Source: Trichobilharzia szidati (taxonomy: Eukaryota; Platyhelminthes; Trematoda; Strigeidida; Schistosomatidae). Taken from it: DNA of 64,000 bases. The stretch covers positions 9,682,804 to 9,746,803 of the forward strand of contig OX235277.1 in NCBI GenBank assembly GCA_944472155.2, given 5' to 3'. The notes under the pieces were generated by a model. The model was not told where the DNA came from. It saw only the letters and a list, made by a program, of their open reading frames with translations, and searched no databases. Positions 31,158 through 43,439 of the stretch are shown here, in pieces (position 1 is the stretch's first letter; every line of letters begins with the position of its first letter). A program made the position numbers and the translations under genes.

Positions 31158-31302
31158 CCAATACTCATTCTGTTTCACTCTTATACTTATCTAAATTCTA
31201 TTGGTTCTCTTCTCTCATTTTCCTGTCTACCTTTGTGTGCTCTTTGGAACGCGGCAACTCGAACTGCTGCACTTCGGTGCCAAGTTCTATGTTGAATCCA
31301 GC
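31158..31302 (+). mobile_element. RTE-A 3' UTR fragment
   Basis: Matches 415-555 (CTCATTCTGTTTCACTCTTA to CAAGTTCTATGTTGAATCCAG) and ends near CAGCAGCAGCA. A 5'-truncated insertion next to repeat X. Confidence 0.7.
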
Positions 31303-31439
31303 AACCAGCAGCAGCATAGCTGTTGATCGTGGGGTGGAGGGGAGACGAGAGAAATGATATTAACATGGAGAAACAGAAGGGTTTAGTGAATATAGACGAG
31401 GTCACCAGAGAGTGAGTGAATGCACTTAGGCCATTCAAG

Positions 31440-32535
31440 AACGGTTTTGAGTCATATCAATAATAATAAGAATAATAATTTGCTTTATTCCAGAAACAGT
31501 ACTAGCGATACAGTGTGGAATTTCCAGCACATATCTACAATATTTGCATCTAATTTTATCAAACATTTAAAAGGAGTATTTCAAAAAAATAAATATAAAG
31601 ACACCAACAGCAAAAGAAAAAAACAGGAAAAACACAAAATAATTTTTAAAAAATGCGAAAAAATACCCAGAAGTAGAAAGGAAAATAAATAACATATAAT
31701 AATAACTCAGTATTGGGTAGTGGAAGCTATGATATGATTATGCATGGGGACAGTAAAGCTCTAGTCATACAACAAGTTATGAAATGATATTTAAGAATGT
31801 TTATTGCCGAGATGATCAGTTAATTTGGTTGAAACAACTCCGAATACTCATAAAATAACATTTCAGGGTTGTTGTTTTGTTTTTTATTGTCAGGTCTAAT
31901 GCAGTGTTTGTAGTGGTAGTGTGAGTAATCCTGAATAATACAAAATTTTAAGGTGGTGATAATGGCTTTCACAACCAGTGATTGTCAGTTAACATTGCCG
32001 AAAAAAATAAAAAATAAGAAAAAAACAACCACAAAACTAATAATTACATGATGTTTAATGACAGGACAGTTTTGTACTACTCATAGTGCTAATATGGTCG
32101 GAACCAGTAGATACACAATGGAAGGAATACAGTAAAGCACAAGAAAGTAAGCCAATGTTAATAATTTAGGTAGCTAAGTATGTTTTAGAAGGAGTTCACT
32201 ATAGAATACAAAATAAGAGAGAAATAAAAGAGCCTAAAATTATGTTATTAACAACAAAGCAAGTCATAGGTTTCGCGCTTAACATTGTCTCTGTCACTTA
32301 GAACACGGGCCAAGTATGGTATCGTTGAGTTCCTGTACTTGGTTGTACGAGCATGGATTCTTTTATACTGATTTCTGGTTCTACCTGATGAGATACAAGG
32401 CCAGAGTTGGGGGTCGGTGAGTATGGTTTTAGACCATTTTTCGCATGTATTCAGAGGCCTATCAACTAGTGACGAGCTGACTAATAGTCTCCAGTCATTG
32501 ATTCTTAAAATCTCCCCCCCTCTCAATGAACTCAA
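31440..32535 (-). mobile_element. CR1-like LINE, C-terminus and 3' tail
   Basis: The minus strand ends at 31455-31490 with TGGAATAAAGCAAATTATTA and ATT-type repeats. The coding end at 32535-32248 reads RTRNQYKRIHARTT and NSTIPYLARVLSDRDNVKRE. 31690-32080 is a UTR homologous in inverse orientation to 60795-61180. Confidence 0.7.
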
Positions 32536-33640
32536 CTAAGCAATTTACATCTTTCTACGTGGCTGGCTCACACTAACTGGGAAATATGCATTCAGGGATT
32601 GATGATAGGTTTCGGTATGATCACTCATAACTGCATTCCAACCAAATCCACTGTCAGCTGACACATGCTCGTTGAGGAAGTCCAGTTGCTGGGAAAGTAC
32701 AACACGTGCCCTAGCCATCTCAATCGATGTAGCTTTACAACGTCATCAGTCTACACCTAGCTTGAATTTTCCTCACCGCTTAACAAAGGTAATAAAAAGC
32801 AGACACCTATGATTAAAGGCAACTAGCCTCTTTTCATGTCTCACAGCCAGCCATAAAGGAGGACAGAGCGAAATGCTGCTGCACAATACTCAAGTCCTTT
32901 GATCGCAAACCAGTCGGATATCACGTCTATGTGAGAGATAAGGTAAGTTGTGAAATACCAGTCAAGCCGTCTGTATGCGTGCTAAGATTTCGACAGCAGT
33001 TAGTCCATGGCGGCCGATGGGACTTCCCAAATAAGTGAAGTCGTCAAAACACTTATCCACTTCACTTTCTATCTTTAAGTTAGAAGTCAGCGCTGCCCTG
33101 TCATGTAGGATCATCTTGGATTTAACAAGAACAAATTTTATGCCAAACATTCAAAGATTTATGCTCCTCAACGTGTTCAGAAGAGTCGGAATTTGACCAG
33201 CGTCTTCACCTAGGAAGACACTTTCGTCCGCGCATACTTTAAGTTTTCAAAACTTTCCTCTGGTAAGCAGTTAATCTCTATTTCGCTGAAATCAGTTTGG
33301 ATCAATGACTAAGGTTCATCTATGAGGAAATTAAACAAAAATTGGGGACAGTAGGCATCCCTGACTGACACACCACTGGTTGTCAGCACTACAGACGACA
33401 AGCTCTTAAATGACTGTGTGAATTCGATTAGAATACCCCGGTTAGTGTGACATATTTTCTCAGTACTTCCTTCACAACCAAACATTACCATAGTACCAGA
33501 ATCTTTTGAAGGGTGAAGATAGGAACAATGCACCCTTTTGCTAGTCTAGAGCCTGTGAGGTTTATTTCTTCCAAGCACCACCTAGTCTGCACATGATTAT
33601 TGCATATCAGAACTTTAAATGCTATTTCTACTGAGAAACA
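32536..33640 (-). mobile_element. RTE-A LINE, old copy
   Basis: Decayed antisense of the RLRWLGHVL region at 32700-32760, FTYLGSPIGRHGLT at 33060-32990, and the RT block at 33400-33310 (PQFLFNFLIDEP). More diverged than other RTE-A copies here. Confidence 0.7.
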
Positions 33641-33711
33641 GTCGTCGGCTAACTGCTGTTTAGGCAAAGTACTCCATCTGTGTACTACTCTAATAACTGG
33701 TCTAACTCTGT

Positions 33712-34308
33712 CTGTCTGTTTGTTTTCGACATAGAACTTTGCACATATGTGCGGCACTTCAAGTCGCCACACTCCATGTAGCACACAAAGCAAGAGAGGA
33801 AAGTAAGGAGAAATGCATAATAAAGACAGTAAACAGAGGTGTGAGACAAAGGAATAGTAATAACGAAGAACAATAGGGTTTCATTGGGAATCATAAGTCA
33901 CAAGGAGTGGATGCATCTGCGCCAGCCATTGAGAACGATTTTGAGCCATGTCACCAATTGTTTCCAGCCTTCATTGGTTTTTACTGTCCCGATGACCCCA
34001 ACCAAGAAGCCAATCTACACCTTCCTACGTGGCAGGCTTAGACTAACTGTTGTGGATTTCATTGACTGATGAAGCCATGTTTTCGTTTGACCACCTCTGG
34101 CTCTTTTCCAGCCTGACCCTATGTCAGCTAACATTGCCCATTGTCGAGGAAGGCGATGATTAGGCATACGTAGCACATGTCCTAACCATCTCAGTCCATG
34201 TGATTTCACAGCCTCGTCGATTGATTTCCCCTCCCACTTACCTAGCATTCGACGCCTAACCTCAATATTGCTCACCTTATTATTACCATTTCACACGGGA
34301 GAACGCTA
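33712..34308 (-). mobile_element. RTE-A LINE, 3' end
   Basis: Tail CTGTCTGTCTGTTTG, 3' UTR, then frame 34275-34015 with SNIEVRRRMLGKWEGKSIDE and HGLRWLGHVLRMPNHRLP. Closest to the copy at 27712-28598, from which it may share a source element. 34309-34430 is unassigned. Confidence 0.85.
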
Positions 34309-34430
34309 GATGGTCACATTTGAAATTCAGTTACATTAGGGAAGTAAATGAAATACTGCTACACTGGCTGGTTGATTCATCTTAGAGTTCTTTAATGAAT
34401 AGAATATTCTCTTATTGAGTCATAAGAAAA

Positions 34431-35785
34431 AGAAGTAAACAGTGAAGAAAGTTTTCTTCTCAACGATTCATTTTCACATAAGCTGTACAATCGTAATTAT
34501 TATATTTAACAAAGAATTCGTAAGACCAATCAGATACTGGTAAGATTTGTCCTCGAAAACGTATTACGGAATGCAAGGTGTAATTTAGGAGGGGATGACT
34601 TACTGGAAGTAAGAAAATGGGCTGAAGTTGGGATGATTTAATAAGTGTGAAAAAAATCACCAGTTAGTATATAATTGTGTAGAGTGGACAGAAACCAGTG
34701 GAAAGACGATGTAAGGTGTTTTTATAACATCTGTATGGAAATGCAACGTTATTAGTTAGCACTACTATCGTGGTAATAAAATAAGGATGATGAGAACAAT
34801 AATAATAAACTTACGTAGTAGACTGAAGCAAAATTTAGAAAACACTCCTTCTTAGTGTGCCCTCTTCTTTCCTTGCCATGAAGACGTCTAGGAATGAGGT
34901 ACTGTCATTACTTTCTTTCTCTATGGTAAAGTTTATTGCTGAATGTGCATCATTAAACTTGTCAGGTATGTTCATTGCATCATTCTCGTCTTTCATAACC
35001 ACAAATGTATCATCCATATAAAAGAAAAGAAGGCGTTCAGCGAAGAGACTCTTTTCGGCGAATTCATTCACTTAGCTGTACAATCGCATATTTATACAAT
35101 TTTGTTTGTGTGTGTGTACATTAGGTTTATAAAGTTTAGATAATTATGTAATATAAGTAATTTTTGGCTTGGAAACAAACGTTAAGATGGAAAATAAAAT
35201 AGAATTGATTAAGTGAGTAGAATTCAGATGAGGTCAGGTTGGAAACAGTGTTAATGAATGGTGTATAAAATCAAGTAAGGGTGGGGTTAGAGAATAATAC
35301 AGTTGAAAATAAGTAAGTTAATCGGATGACGTAACTCAGTTGACTAGAGATTGGACGTGGGTCAAGTTAGTAACATTGTTAATGAGGGTAGAGATTACAA
35401 AAGTAGAAATCCAAGTCATTAATTACTCCTTTCAGTGGTCCATTTTCTAATTTAGCGAGGAAAAAATCAGATAGGATTGGACCTAATACGGAACCCATAG
35501 CTACACCATCAATTTCTCTGTAATATTCCTTATTGAATAAGAAATGAACATTCATTGTACATCTTAAAATAAGTTCCTTCAAGGTGGATATAGAAATCCC
35601 GATGTCTATGTTTCGTGTAGTAATCTCCTCACATATAAAATCCACTATCTCCATTAACAGTACATTGGTGAACAAGGAGGATACATCAAAAGATATCATA
35701 AACTTGTCCCTCATATGAAGATCTCTTCTTTTTTCAACAAATTCAAAACTGCCATTTACGCCATGCTTTACCAATTCATTCATCC
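34431..35785 (-). mobile_element. PLE reverse transcriptase region
   Basis: Minus frame 35783-35379 reads KFMISFDVSSLFTNVLLMEI (RT motif A, catalytic Asp) and DGVAMGSVLGPILSDFFLA (motif B, normally GVAMGSPLGP). Frame 35071-34835 starts with a stretch that includes FYMDDTFVVMKDENDA (motif C with YMDD) and FLDVFMARKEEGTLRRS. Between them about 300 bases do not encode PLE, so the RT is interrupted or deleted. 34440-34500 carries a sequence also found at 49170 (CGATTGTACAGCT type). Confidence 0.82.
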
Positions 35786-36248
35786 TAAGTCGTACCTTCT
35801 CTAGATGCTTCTTCTGCGAACGTGTTGCTTTTCGCTTGCATATCTTCCAGTTTGTGGGAAATCAGACATATATCATCGGTGAAGTCCAGATCCTGCAAGT
35901 TTTTTGTGTCAGTCCATTTTATGCCTGTTTCCTCATTGCCCACTGTTTGTCGCATTATCCAATCTACTGCAATCAGGAAAATGATTGGCGATAGTAGGCA
36001 GCCAGCTTGTCTTACTCCTGTCCTCACTTCGAAGGATTTCGTAAGTTTCCCGTTGTGGATTACTTGGCATGCAGCATTGACGTACAACTGTTGGATGAGA
36101 TGTATAATTGTTAGCGGCACCCCTTGGTAGTAGCGAAGTAGTTTCCAAATCATCTCTCGATCGATGCCGTCGAAGGCATTTTCAAAGTCAATGAAGTTGA
36201 GTGAGTTATATAGCTGACTGCCATTCCAAGATAAATAACTCAATTTAA
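35786..36248 (-). mobile_element. LINE-B RT fragment
   Basis: Frame 36309-35785: NFIDFENAFDGIDREMIWKL, GVPLTIIHLIQQLYVNAACQ, VIHNGKLTKSFEVRTGVRQA, LDFTDDICLISHKLEDMQA. Motifs A to C of the RT are present; catalytic box TDD. One small insertion sits in VRQ(A)GCLL. It joins the PLE on the left without a visible TSD. Confidence 0.85.
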
Positions 36249-37001
36249 TGAATGAGTTGTAATAATAATAATAATAATTAACTTTATTCCAAACAATAGT
36301 AATAATCATACAGAATGGAATTTTCAGCGTTTTTATGCATATTGCAGTAATTTAACTCCTTTTATGAACATTTACATACATGAAATTTAAAATTATTTTA
36401 GTAATGAAACCACCACTTTAAACAGAATGTTGCTGGAAACATAATGAAGTATAAGTAGATAGTATCATAGATAATACATACAATAATAATAATAATAATG
36501 GTGTTCGCTCATACTCTGCAGTTCAGGTTACTGATTTAAAAAGTTTATAAGTTCTTTCCTGATATCTAACTTACTCTTCACACAGAACCCTTCCTAAATA
36601 TGGTTGGATGGTAGAAGTTTTTTGTTTTTCTGGCTGTTTGAGCATAAATTCTTATGAAGTTTCTTCTGGTTTTATCCCATTGAAGAGATACAAGGAGAAA
36701 GTTGAGAATAAGTAGAGAGGAGGTTCAGTATTAGACATTATAACTTTAGCCAGATGCTTGCAAGAATTGAAATGCTTATTGACAATAATGTCAGTTAGCT
36801 AAGAGTCAAAGGCACACCACTAACCCTACTTACAAACTTCAGTGTTCTATGCAATATGGCAAAGTCTTTTTTGAGAAGCCCAGGGAGGAATAAGTGGGGG
36901 GAAAAACAGAGGAGAATGGGAAGAATACATGAATTTACAAACTGTACGAGAAGGGGTTGAGTTATGCCAGAAAGTCTCAACTTCTTTATTTAATAAGTTA
37001 A
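36249..37001 (-). mobile_element. CR1-like LINE, 3' part of split copy
   Basis: 3' tail at 36255-36330 (TTTGGAATAAAGTTAATTAT on the minus strand, then ATT repeats). The frame at 36980-36795 (GITQPLLVQFVNSCILPILL and FKFVSRVSGVPLTL-like words) is the C-terminal domain. It is cut at TTAATAAGTTAA (36990-37001). Confidence 0.72.
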
Positions 37002-38026
37002 GAGTTAATAGTGTGAAATATTCCCATATCCCATGAATTAAAAGTCAATCTGAACGAAGAATATTCTTTTCAATAATTTCTCCTCTTCAGGTTCTTACAA
37101 TTATAAAACAATTATAATATTTGTTGTCGTTACAATAATGATAGCCAGTTATGCGACGGATACATTTTTTATGTAGAATAACAGATTAGTTATGGGGTGC
37201 ATAAAAAGCTCGATCCTGTCACACTTGGTCGATACTACTGGACATCGCATCGATGTCAACACAGATTCAGCTTGTTTGCCGAATTCCGAAGTCGTTATCA
37301 CGTACAGTTCACTTACGTCTCCTACACATACCTGAAGCTGTTGCAATAAGATCGACTAAACGGAAACTTTTTATTCAAAAAGAACACGTCCAGACGCTGT
37401 TCCTACCGTGGCCAAACTTGGAATGATCATTATTCGTCTCACCAAGAGTGCTCCTTCCCCTTAACCCTCTTGGCTTTTTTTCCTTTGCTTATTATTACAA
37501 ATATTATTATTAAAATTATTATTATTATTCGTCATAATTTATGCCCTTCATGCATTCTCTCAATACTATCGAATTTTCCATTTATACTATCCGGAATTAT
37601 TATTGGTGATATTATCTCTTTTCATTCGTGATTTCATTATGAACCTCTCATTGAAGTCTCACTATCTTCTGTTTAACACAGACCACTTTGTACTAGCCAC
37701 TCACTCACCTGACACCTTTTATAACCTTGAACTGACTTGTCAATTTTCCTACCCCACACCATTCTAAAAATCTGTTATGACTAATCACCGCCATCGTCCT
37801 TCATTTTACAATATTTTGTAGTCGACTTCACCCTAGCACGTTTGTCACACAAATACGACTATTTATTTTGACACCCCATAACTAATCTGTTATTCTACGT
37901 TGAAAATGTATCCGCCGCATAACTGGCTATCATTATTGTAACGACAATAAATATATTGTATTTTATAATTGTAAGAACCTGAAGAGAAATTATAGAGAAA
38001 AGAATATTCTTTATTCCGATTGACTT
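37002..38026 (+). mobile_element. PLE inverted-terminus insertion in CR1, 12-bp TSD
   Basis: Internal coding on the plus strand at 37240-37425: HRIDVNTDSA, RLLHIPEAVAIRSTKRKLF, IQKEHVQTLFLPWP, the PLE C-terminus. A 3' pLTR is at about 37873-38026, and an inverted copy of the same pLTR is at about 37037-37206. TTAATAAGTTAA flanks the unit perfectly. So outward-facing pLTRs bound a truncated PLE. Confidence 0.85.
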
Positions 38027-38866
38027 TTAATAAGTTAAACCAAAACTTTTCTTAGAAACCAACAGGATATGAGACGATCAACACAGATTCTAAGAGAAAC
38101 TGATACTGAGATGAGAGATAACCGATTTACTCCCTGTTGTCACAGTGTCATCAATATTACAGGAATCATGGGAGGACTGAATCAGTCCGTGCAAGTCTTG
38201 TTCGCATCTGAAACTAAAATCAATAAACAGTGTGTTATTTAGATGGATTTAGTTTAAAATCATTTAGGTGAGACCATTTGTTAAATTCAGATAAGAACAT
38301 ACTCATCACATCAGAGCAATCCAATGTAGAAACTATTGGAACAGAAATCGTTAGATCGTCTGTATACTTAATGAAGTTAGCTTTGGAAGAATGCGGAAGG
38401 TCATGCAAAAAGAAAGAAAGTAAAGAAGTGGAGAGAGTACAGTAGCGCCTTGAGGCACACCAATTTCCATAAGCAGAGAAAAAAGCGGAGCGCTCTCCAC
38501 TTGAAACAGGATGTTATTTTCTACCCAAAAAATAAGCTAGCCAGCCACCTTGTGACCCAGCTGGACTCAGTGCGTCCCGAAATCAGCTTGCTTAGTAAAT
38601 GTGCCTTAGGAGCTGCAATCAAAAGCAGCAGTGTAGTATGTCTAAAGAGGAGGATCGAGCAAACTTCGCTCCCTTATCAAGCCTTGAAACAATGTTGTAT
38701 TGGAGTACAATAACAGCATCTATTGTGCTTCTACTGCATTTGTAAGCAAACTGTTTTGTAATCAAGAGGCACACAGAAAACGAAAGAAAATATGAAGTTA
38801 CGCAAGAGTTCAGAAGAAATACAGGAGTTATAAAGAATTTTAAAAAAATCAACTTGGGATAAAACA
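38027..38866 (-). mobile_element. CR1-like LINE, RT part of split copy
   Basis: It starts with the duplicated TTAATAAGTTAA (38027-38038). The minus strand reads, from 38780 down: KQFAYKCSRSTIDAVIVLQY and SRLDKGAKF; at 38460 GVPQGATVLSPLLYF (motif B with PQG); at 38375 KYTDDLTISVPIV (motif C, YTDD). Same family as 6586-7250. Confidence 0.78.
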
Positions 38867-38867
38867 G

Positions 38868-39060
38868 TTAGGTTGAATAATTTTCTTTTGTATGCAGAGC
38901 TCTAGTTTCTCTAACTTGATGGATATTACTGTAGCAGTGCAAAGGAGAAGAAAGCGTATCGTCTTCAACAGCTTGCTCTATGAAAGAGGAGTTTGTTGAG
39001 ACAGAATGATCAATGTCGATAAGGTGTCTAATTATTGTACTGCTACTTTCTTCAACCATA
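38868..39060 (-). mobile_element. PLE C-terminal fragment
   Basis: Minus frame reads IIRHLIDIDHSVSTNSSFI and, after a short gap, RETRALHTKENY, resembling the end of the GIY-YIG domain and C-terminus of PLEs (HF.NTGHSISTNTSYF at 48680). 39061-39240 is unassigned. Confidence 0.55.
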
Positions 39061-39240
39061 AAAGATAGTCTACTTGAACCTTTTTAGACAGGATACTTGT
39101 CTAGTAACAAACATATCTGACTCGACAGGAACAGGTGAACAGATATAGGTATATGGAAGTGCTCCAAGTCAAGATCTTGTCTTTCAGGTTTCTACAGATC
39201 AGTAGATGACTGGATAACCCTACTCTTAGTTTTTCTGACT

Positions 39241-39806
39241 TCCCGAAGGCTTTCCCAAGGTGAGAAACACATTCATCAACCTGAAACCAATCTGGAAATA
39301 TTCGTCACTCAGTATTAACAACAAAATTTGGATTTTCAATACAAACGTCAAGTCAGTCAGTTCTTCTATACGTACGGATCAGAAACTTGGCGGGTCACAA
39401 AGAATAATTCCAACAGCCTGTTGCAGATCTTTATCAACAACTAGCTGTCTTCGTTCTATACTGAAGATCAGATGGCCGTCGGAAAGAATCACCAACAAGA
39501 AACTATGGGAACATACAAAACAAGAACCAATCGCTCAACAAATATGCAGGAGAAAGTGGAGATGGATTGGACACTCGCTGAGGAGGAGGCCGCTGGGTGA
39601 CATCGCACGTCAGGCCAGTGCTCGAGTGGAACCCGAAAGGGAAGCGGCGAGTGGGACGTCCAAGGATGACATGGAGGAGATCATGTGGAGAGCAGTTGAA
39701 ACAGTATGGATTAACATGGATGCAGGTGAAAAGTACAGCAGAATAAAGAAGCAAGTGGAGACGTGCAGTTGAAGCCCTATGTTCCACTAGGAACCCAAGG
39801 GGACAA
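39241..39806 (+). mobile_element. LINE-B, 3' end with complete tail
   Basis: Frame 39260-39772 is open: NTFINLKPIWKYSSLSINNK, RSILKIRWPSERITNKKLWE, HTKQEPIAQQICRRKWRWIG, HSLRRRPLGDIARQASARVE, ending in VETCS. The tail GCCCTATGTTCCACTAGG and AATAATAATAATAG closes the element. It is the reference for the LINE-B 3' end in this window. Confidence 0.88.
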
Positions 39807-40040
39807 TAATAATAATAGTTTTTCTGCGAAGAATGTTCTTCTTCATTGGAATGAGGGTATATTCAAAGTTTCCTTCGTTTTTTACAATGTGTAATGTTTA
39901 GCATCTGCTAAGGTTATGTAGTAGATGATTCAACTGATCATCGTTTCAATGTAGAACCTCGTACAGAAGTGTACGAATGTACCAGACAGAGAAAATGAAA
40001 ATAAAAAGATTCATAAGGACTACAATATGGAGAAATATAT
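39807..40040. other. Unassigned sequence
   Basis: No motif recognised. Confidence 0.3.
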
Positions 40041-40570
40041 GGCATGAAGAATAGTACTACCTGGAAAAAACATGAGGGTTAATTTCTTTCCTATTTTCCT
40101 CTTGTAATACCATCAAACGCACATTCTACGCCGCATCTCTTTCCCTCACATCTCGAACATTTTCGATCCCTGTACCTACGATTAAAGGACGAAATTCTGT
40201 GGACTCTACTTCAAACTGTATCTACAAGTTCACCTGCAGTTGCGGTGACACCTATATAGGTAGAACTAAGAGAATGTTCCAGTGTTGTCATCGAAAACAA
40301 CATGTTGCAAAATTGTTATTAAGACACAGAAAATCCAAATACAATCAATCTGAATAGAAATCCATCATCATCACCAGCATCCATTGTAAAGCACTTATTA
40401 ATGTCAGGTCACAAAATCAATATTAATGACTTTCACAATTATTTCATCACATAATTCTAAAGATGATGGAAGCACTTTGGATTAATCACATGCATCCTAA
40501 GCTATGTGTACAAAAGCAATACAATAGGCTTCAATCTTCGCCTACCATGGAATGATTACTTGACCTATTT
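40041..40570 (+). mobile_element. PLE, GIY-YIG and C-terminus
   Basis: The plus strand reads CIYKFTCSCGDTYIGRTKRM (40210-40270), a clean GIY-YIG core, then IVKHLLMSGHKIN and HPKLCVQKQYNRLQS to a stop. Frameshifts in between. 40571-41180 has no recognised feature. Confidence 0.75.
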
Positions 40571-41179
40571 AAATATGATTGGTCATTACTACATACTTTT
40601 GTTTTGTATAACTAAGTAATTGTCATGCATTTCATTTTATTATTACTGTGAACTATGTTACTTGTAAAGTGATTGTACAGAAACTACGAAATGACGATAT
40701 CATCTCGAGGAATTTGTCTTCTACATGCCTAATTCAAATTTTTCTTTTGTTTTAATTTATACTACTTATCTCTACCAAGTAGTATGAGTGTATTTATTAA
40801 TTCTTAACCATATGTTTGTCGGCTATTTAAGTTTAACTCACTCGATGTATTACTAATCTATTAGATATATCATAAGTATTTTCTTATAGTTGAACATTAT
40901 TTGCTGTATATGCTTTGTTCGTGCACCCTTAACTGTTGAACATTGTTTATCCATATCCTTTTATTCTGTGTCTGGCATTCGCGCGCTATTTGAATAACAT
41001 GTGGATCGTCTTTGATACACAGCTCTGCTCCTTTTACTTATTGACGCACATTAGTTGTGCTTTTTGAAGACATTCAGCCACAGACACCTCAAGATTGAGG
41101 TTTTTATATTATATTTCATATATTATGTTTAATATAGTACCGTATTTTAGACAAATCATGTATTTTCAGATTTTCCGCG

Positions 41180-41470
41180 TCACTCAACTTGTGGTTATAA
41201 TAATCGTTCGATGGTCGTCCCGAATTTCTTCTGGAAGAAATTCACTATGAGAACCTAACAGATTTGGGAGATTACATAGAGTGAATCCATCAGCCCCAGT
41301 GAGAATGATTTTGATCGATACCACTGGTATTTTCAAGTCATGGTTTCTTAGAATCTTGAGGACCTCAACATTGTTGTGATCGCTTCGTCCGTATGTTTGT
41401 CCTTCATTCGATTTTTGTATGAAATGAAAAATCGGGGGACATATTTCATTCGAAGCTTTGTATTTCATAC
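41180..41470 (-). mobile_element. Diverged RTE-A 3' UTR relic
   Basis: 41270-41370 resembles the antisense 3' UTR block of RTE-A (GAGTGAATCCATCAGCCCC, AGTGAGAATGATTTTGA, CTTAGAATCTTGAGGACCTC). Old and partial. 41471-42270 contains a TA microsatellite (41829-41860) and nothing else recognised. Confidence 0.4.
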
Positions 41471-42277
41471 ATTGTTCTTGTTTGTTTTGTTCCTAACCCA
41501 ATGTGTCCTTATCTTGATAAGCGTATGTGAATTGAGTGTACAGTAATTGTACACCTCGGATGAAGTACTTTTCATAGCTATTCGTTAACAAAAATATCAA
41601 TTGAAAAACTTTGTTTGCATAGAATTGAAAAGTCACAGTTGACAGTAGCTTACAACGATGGAAAAGAATATGTATTCAATAATACTGGGAAGGACAAGTT
41701 TGTGTGCGTGCGTGTGTGTGAAGAACATAGACAAGTGAGGGGATAATTTAATTTCTAACTAATGTACCAGTGACTAGAGATTGTCGGTAATATTATGTCG
41801 TGTGCTACTGATATACCGTATCAATAGTGTATATATATATATACATTTATATATATACTCGTTAATTTTTGAGTCGATGGTACAGTAGACACAAATCATC
41901 CACGAAGTACAAATTACTCGGAGTCTTTCTGTCGGTTCAATGTATGCGCGTCTTCTCACTCACCAGGCTGTGTTGCATGACCAGGCCAACGAGAGTCGCT
42001 GGAAGATCACCAGTGATGGTGGGGAGTCTTGTCTTACTTCAGTCTTCCTTGCAAACACTCCGAAAACTAGTGTTCAGTATTTAGAGGGTTTTGATAATTT
42101 ATTCGATACCTGACACATATGATGGAGAAAGACTTTTCATTGCTAGCTAGCTTTGTGGGGGGTGTTTAGGCGAGATGATCTAATAGAGAACTGGTGATAG
42201 TTTTGGCATAACCTATGTCTAACACACGGTTAGATGTTTCTCAGCACGAAACATAAGGTTCCCAGAGGAAAGGCGAA

Positions 42278-42735
42278 TTAGAGGTGGCTCGTTAGCGTGG
42301 TTACTTCATTTTTCAGTTTCCTGATGACAACCGGTGGTGTGGAAAATGTAGACTGCAGCTCACCACCATAAAGTGTTCTTTGAATTGATTTTCTCAACTT
42401 GTCGATTATTGATATTTCACTTGGATGTATATCATCTTTGAATTGTAGTCGTACCCTTATAGATAGCTGACGGATACCAAAGAATTCTTTGTTACTCACT
42501 TGGTCATGCGCTTAGTGATGAACTTTTCAGGGTTGCTGTTTTCATTATAATGAAGGTTTTTGTATTTCCCAATGACTGAAAAACAAAACGGTAGAGTTTT
42601 TACTGAAGTTTCGCTATTTAATACTGCTGCTAATAGCTTTACCAAAGTATTATTAAACCGGAATTTACAAAATCTCAGCATATATATAAAAAAGAGTTAA
42701 GAGGTGAGAAAATAGTCTTAGGTCAAGTTAAAATA
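42278..42735 (-). mobile_element. PLE pLTR and adjoining 5' coding part
   Basis: 42735-42527 is the inverted counterpart of 43705-43907. The frame at 42499-42278 (FGIRQLSIRVRLQFKDDIHP, IDKLRKSIQRTLYGG) follows it on the minus strand and may be the PLE N-terminal region. A hammerhead-like motif is at 42652-42590 with core TTGGTAA and GAAAC. Confidence 0.5.
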
Positions 42736-43439
42736 ACAATGAATATCACTAAAACAAAGAAGAAACGTAATTGTAGACATTTGTAAAAAATTATATTTGT
42801 CAAATCTCAGGGATATTGAAATGAGTAATTCCAACGTTTCGTTCGGCAATCTGGTTCGAACTGCTTCAAGGAAATTAATCGGAATTAACATAACAGAGGT
42901 TTATATATAAAAAGAACATCACTTGCATTTAAAAACTGTGTCCAATCATGAGTCATTCAACAAGTATAATAAACAAAATTGTATTAGCTGTGATCAAAAT
43001 TTGACCTCGGACTTACAAATATTGGTCTACCTTTGTTAAACATTTTAAACAGAGTGTGTATGTGTGTGTGGGTAAGCAGTTGTAAAACATTTCTTAACGT
43101 CTCCATAAGAAGATATGGACAGTCGAGAATTTCGACCAAGTGTTAATAATTAGTGATACATATCCATTTTTTATTTATTAATAAAGATTTCCTACGCATC
43201 AGCTAACATCACACCTTCATGTCTGTCCAAACTGTTAGTATCTAGAATTTTATGATTGGACGTATTTTCAAAATAATGCTGTTTAGGATTAGAGTTTAGT
43301 AGAAGCACCCTGTCGGAGTATTTTGTCAAGTCTTGACGACAGTTCATTTTGAAGATAATAGTATGTCTGTTATGATTTCAAAATAAAGTTTACTAACTTG
43401 ATCATTGTTCGTCAGTTTAGGGTCATTTGACAATATTGA

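Noticed and set aside
30962..31178. 138-codon minus ORF over repeat X
   Set aside because: The frame is not conserved in the other two copies of repeat X, so it is chance.
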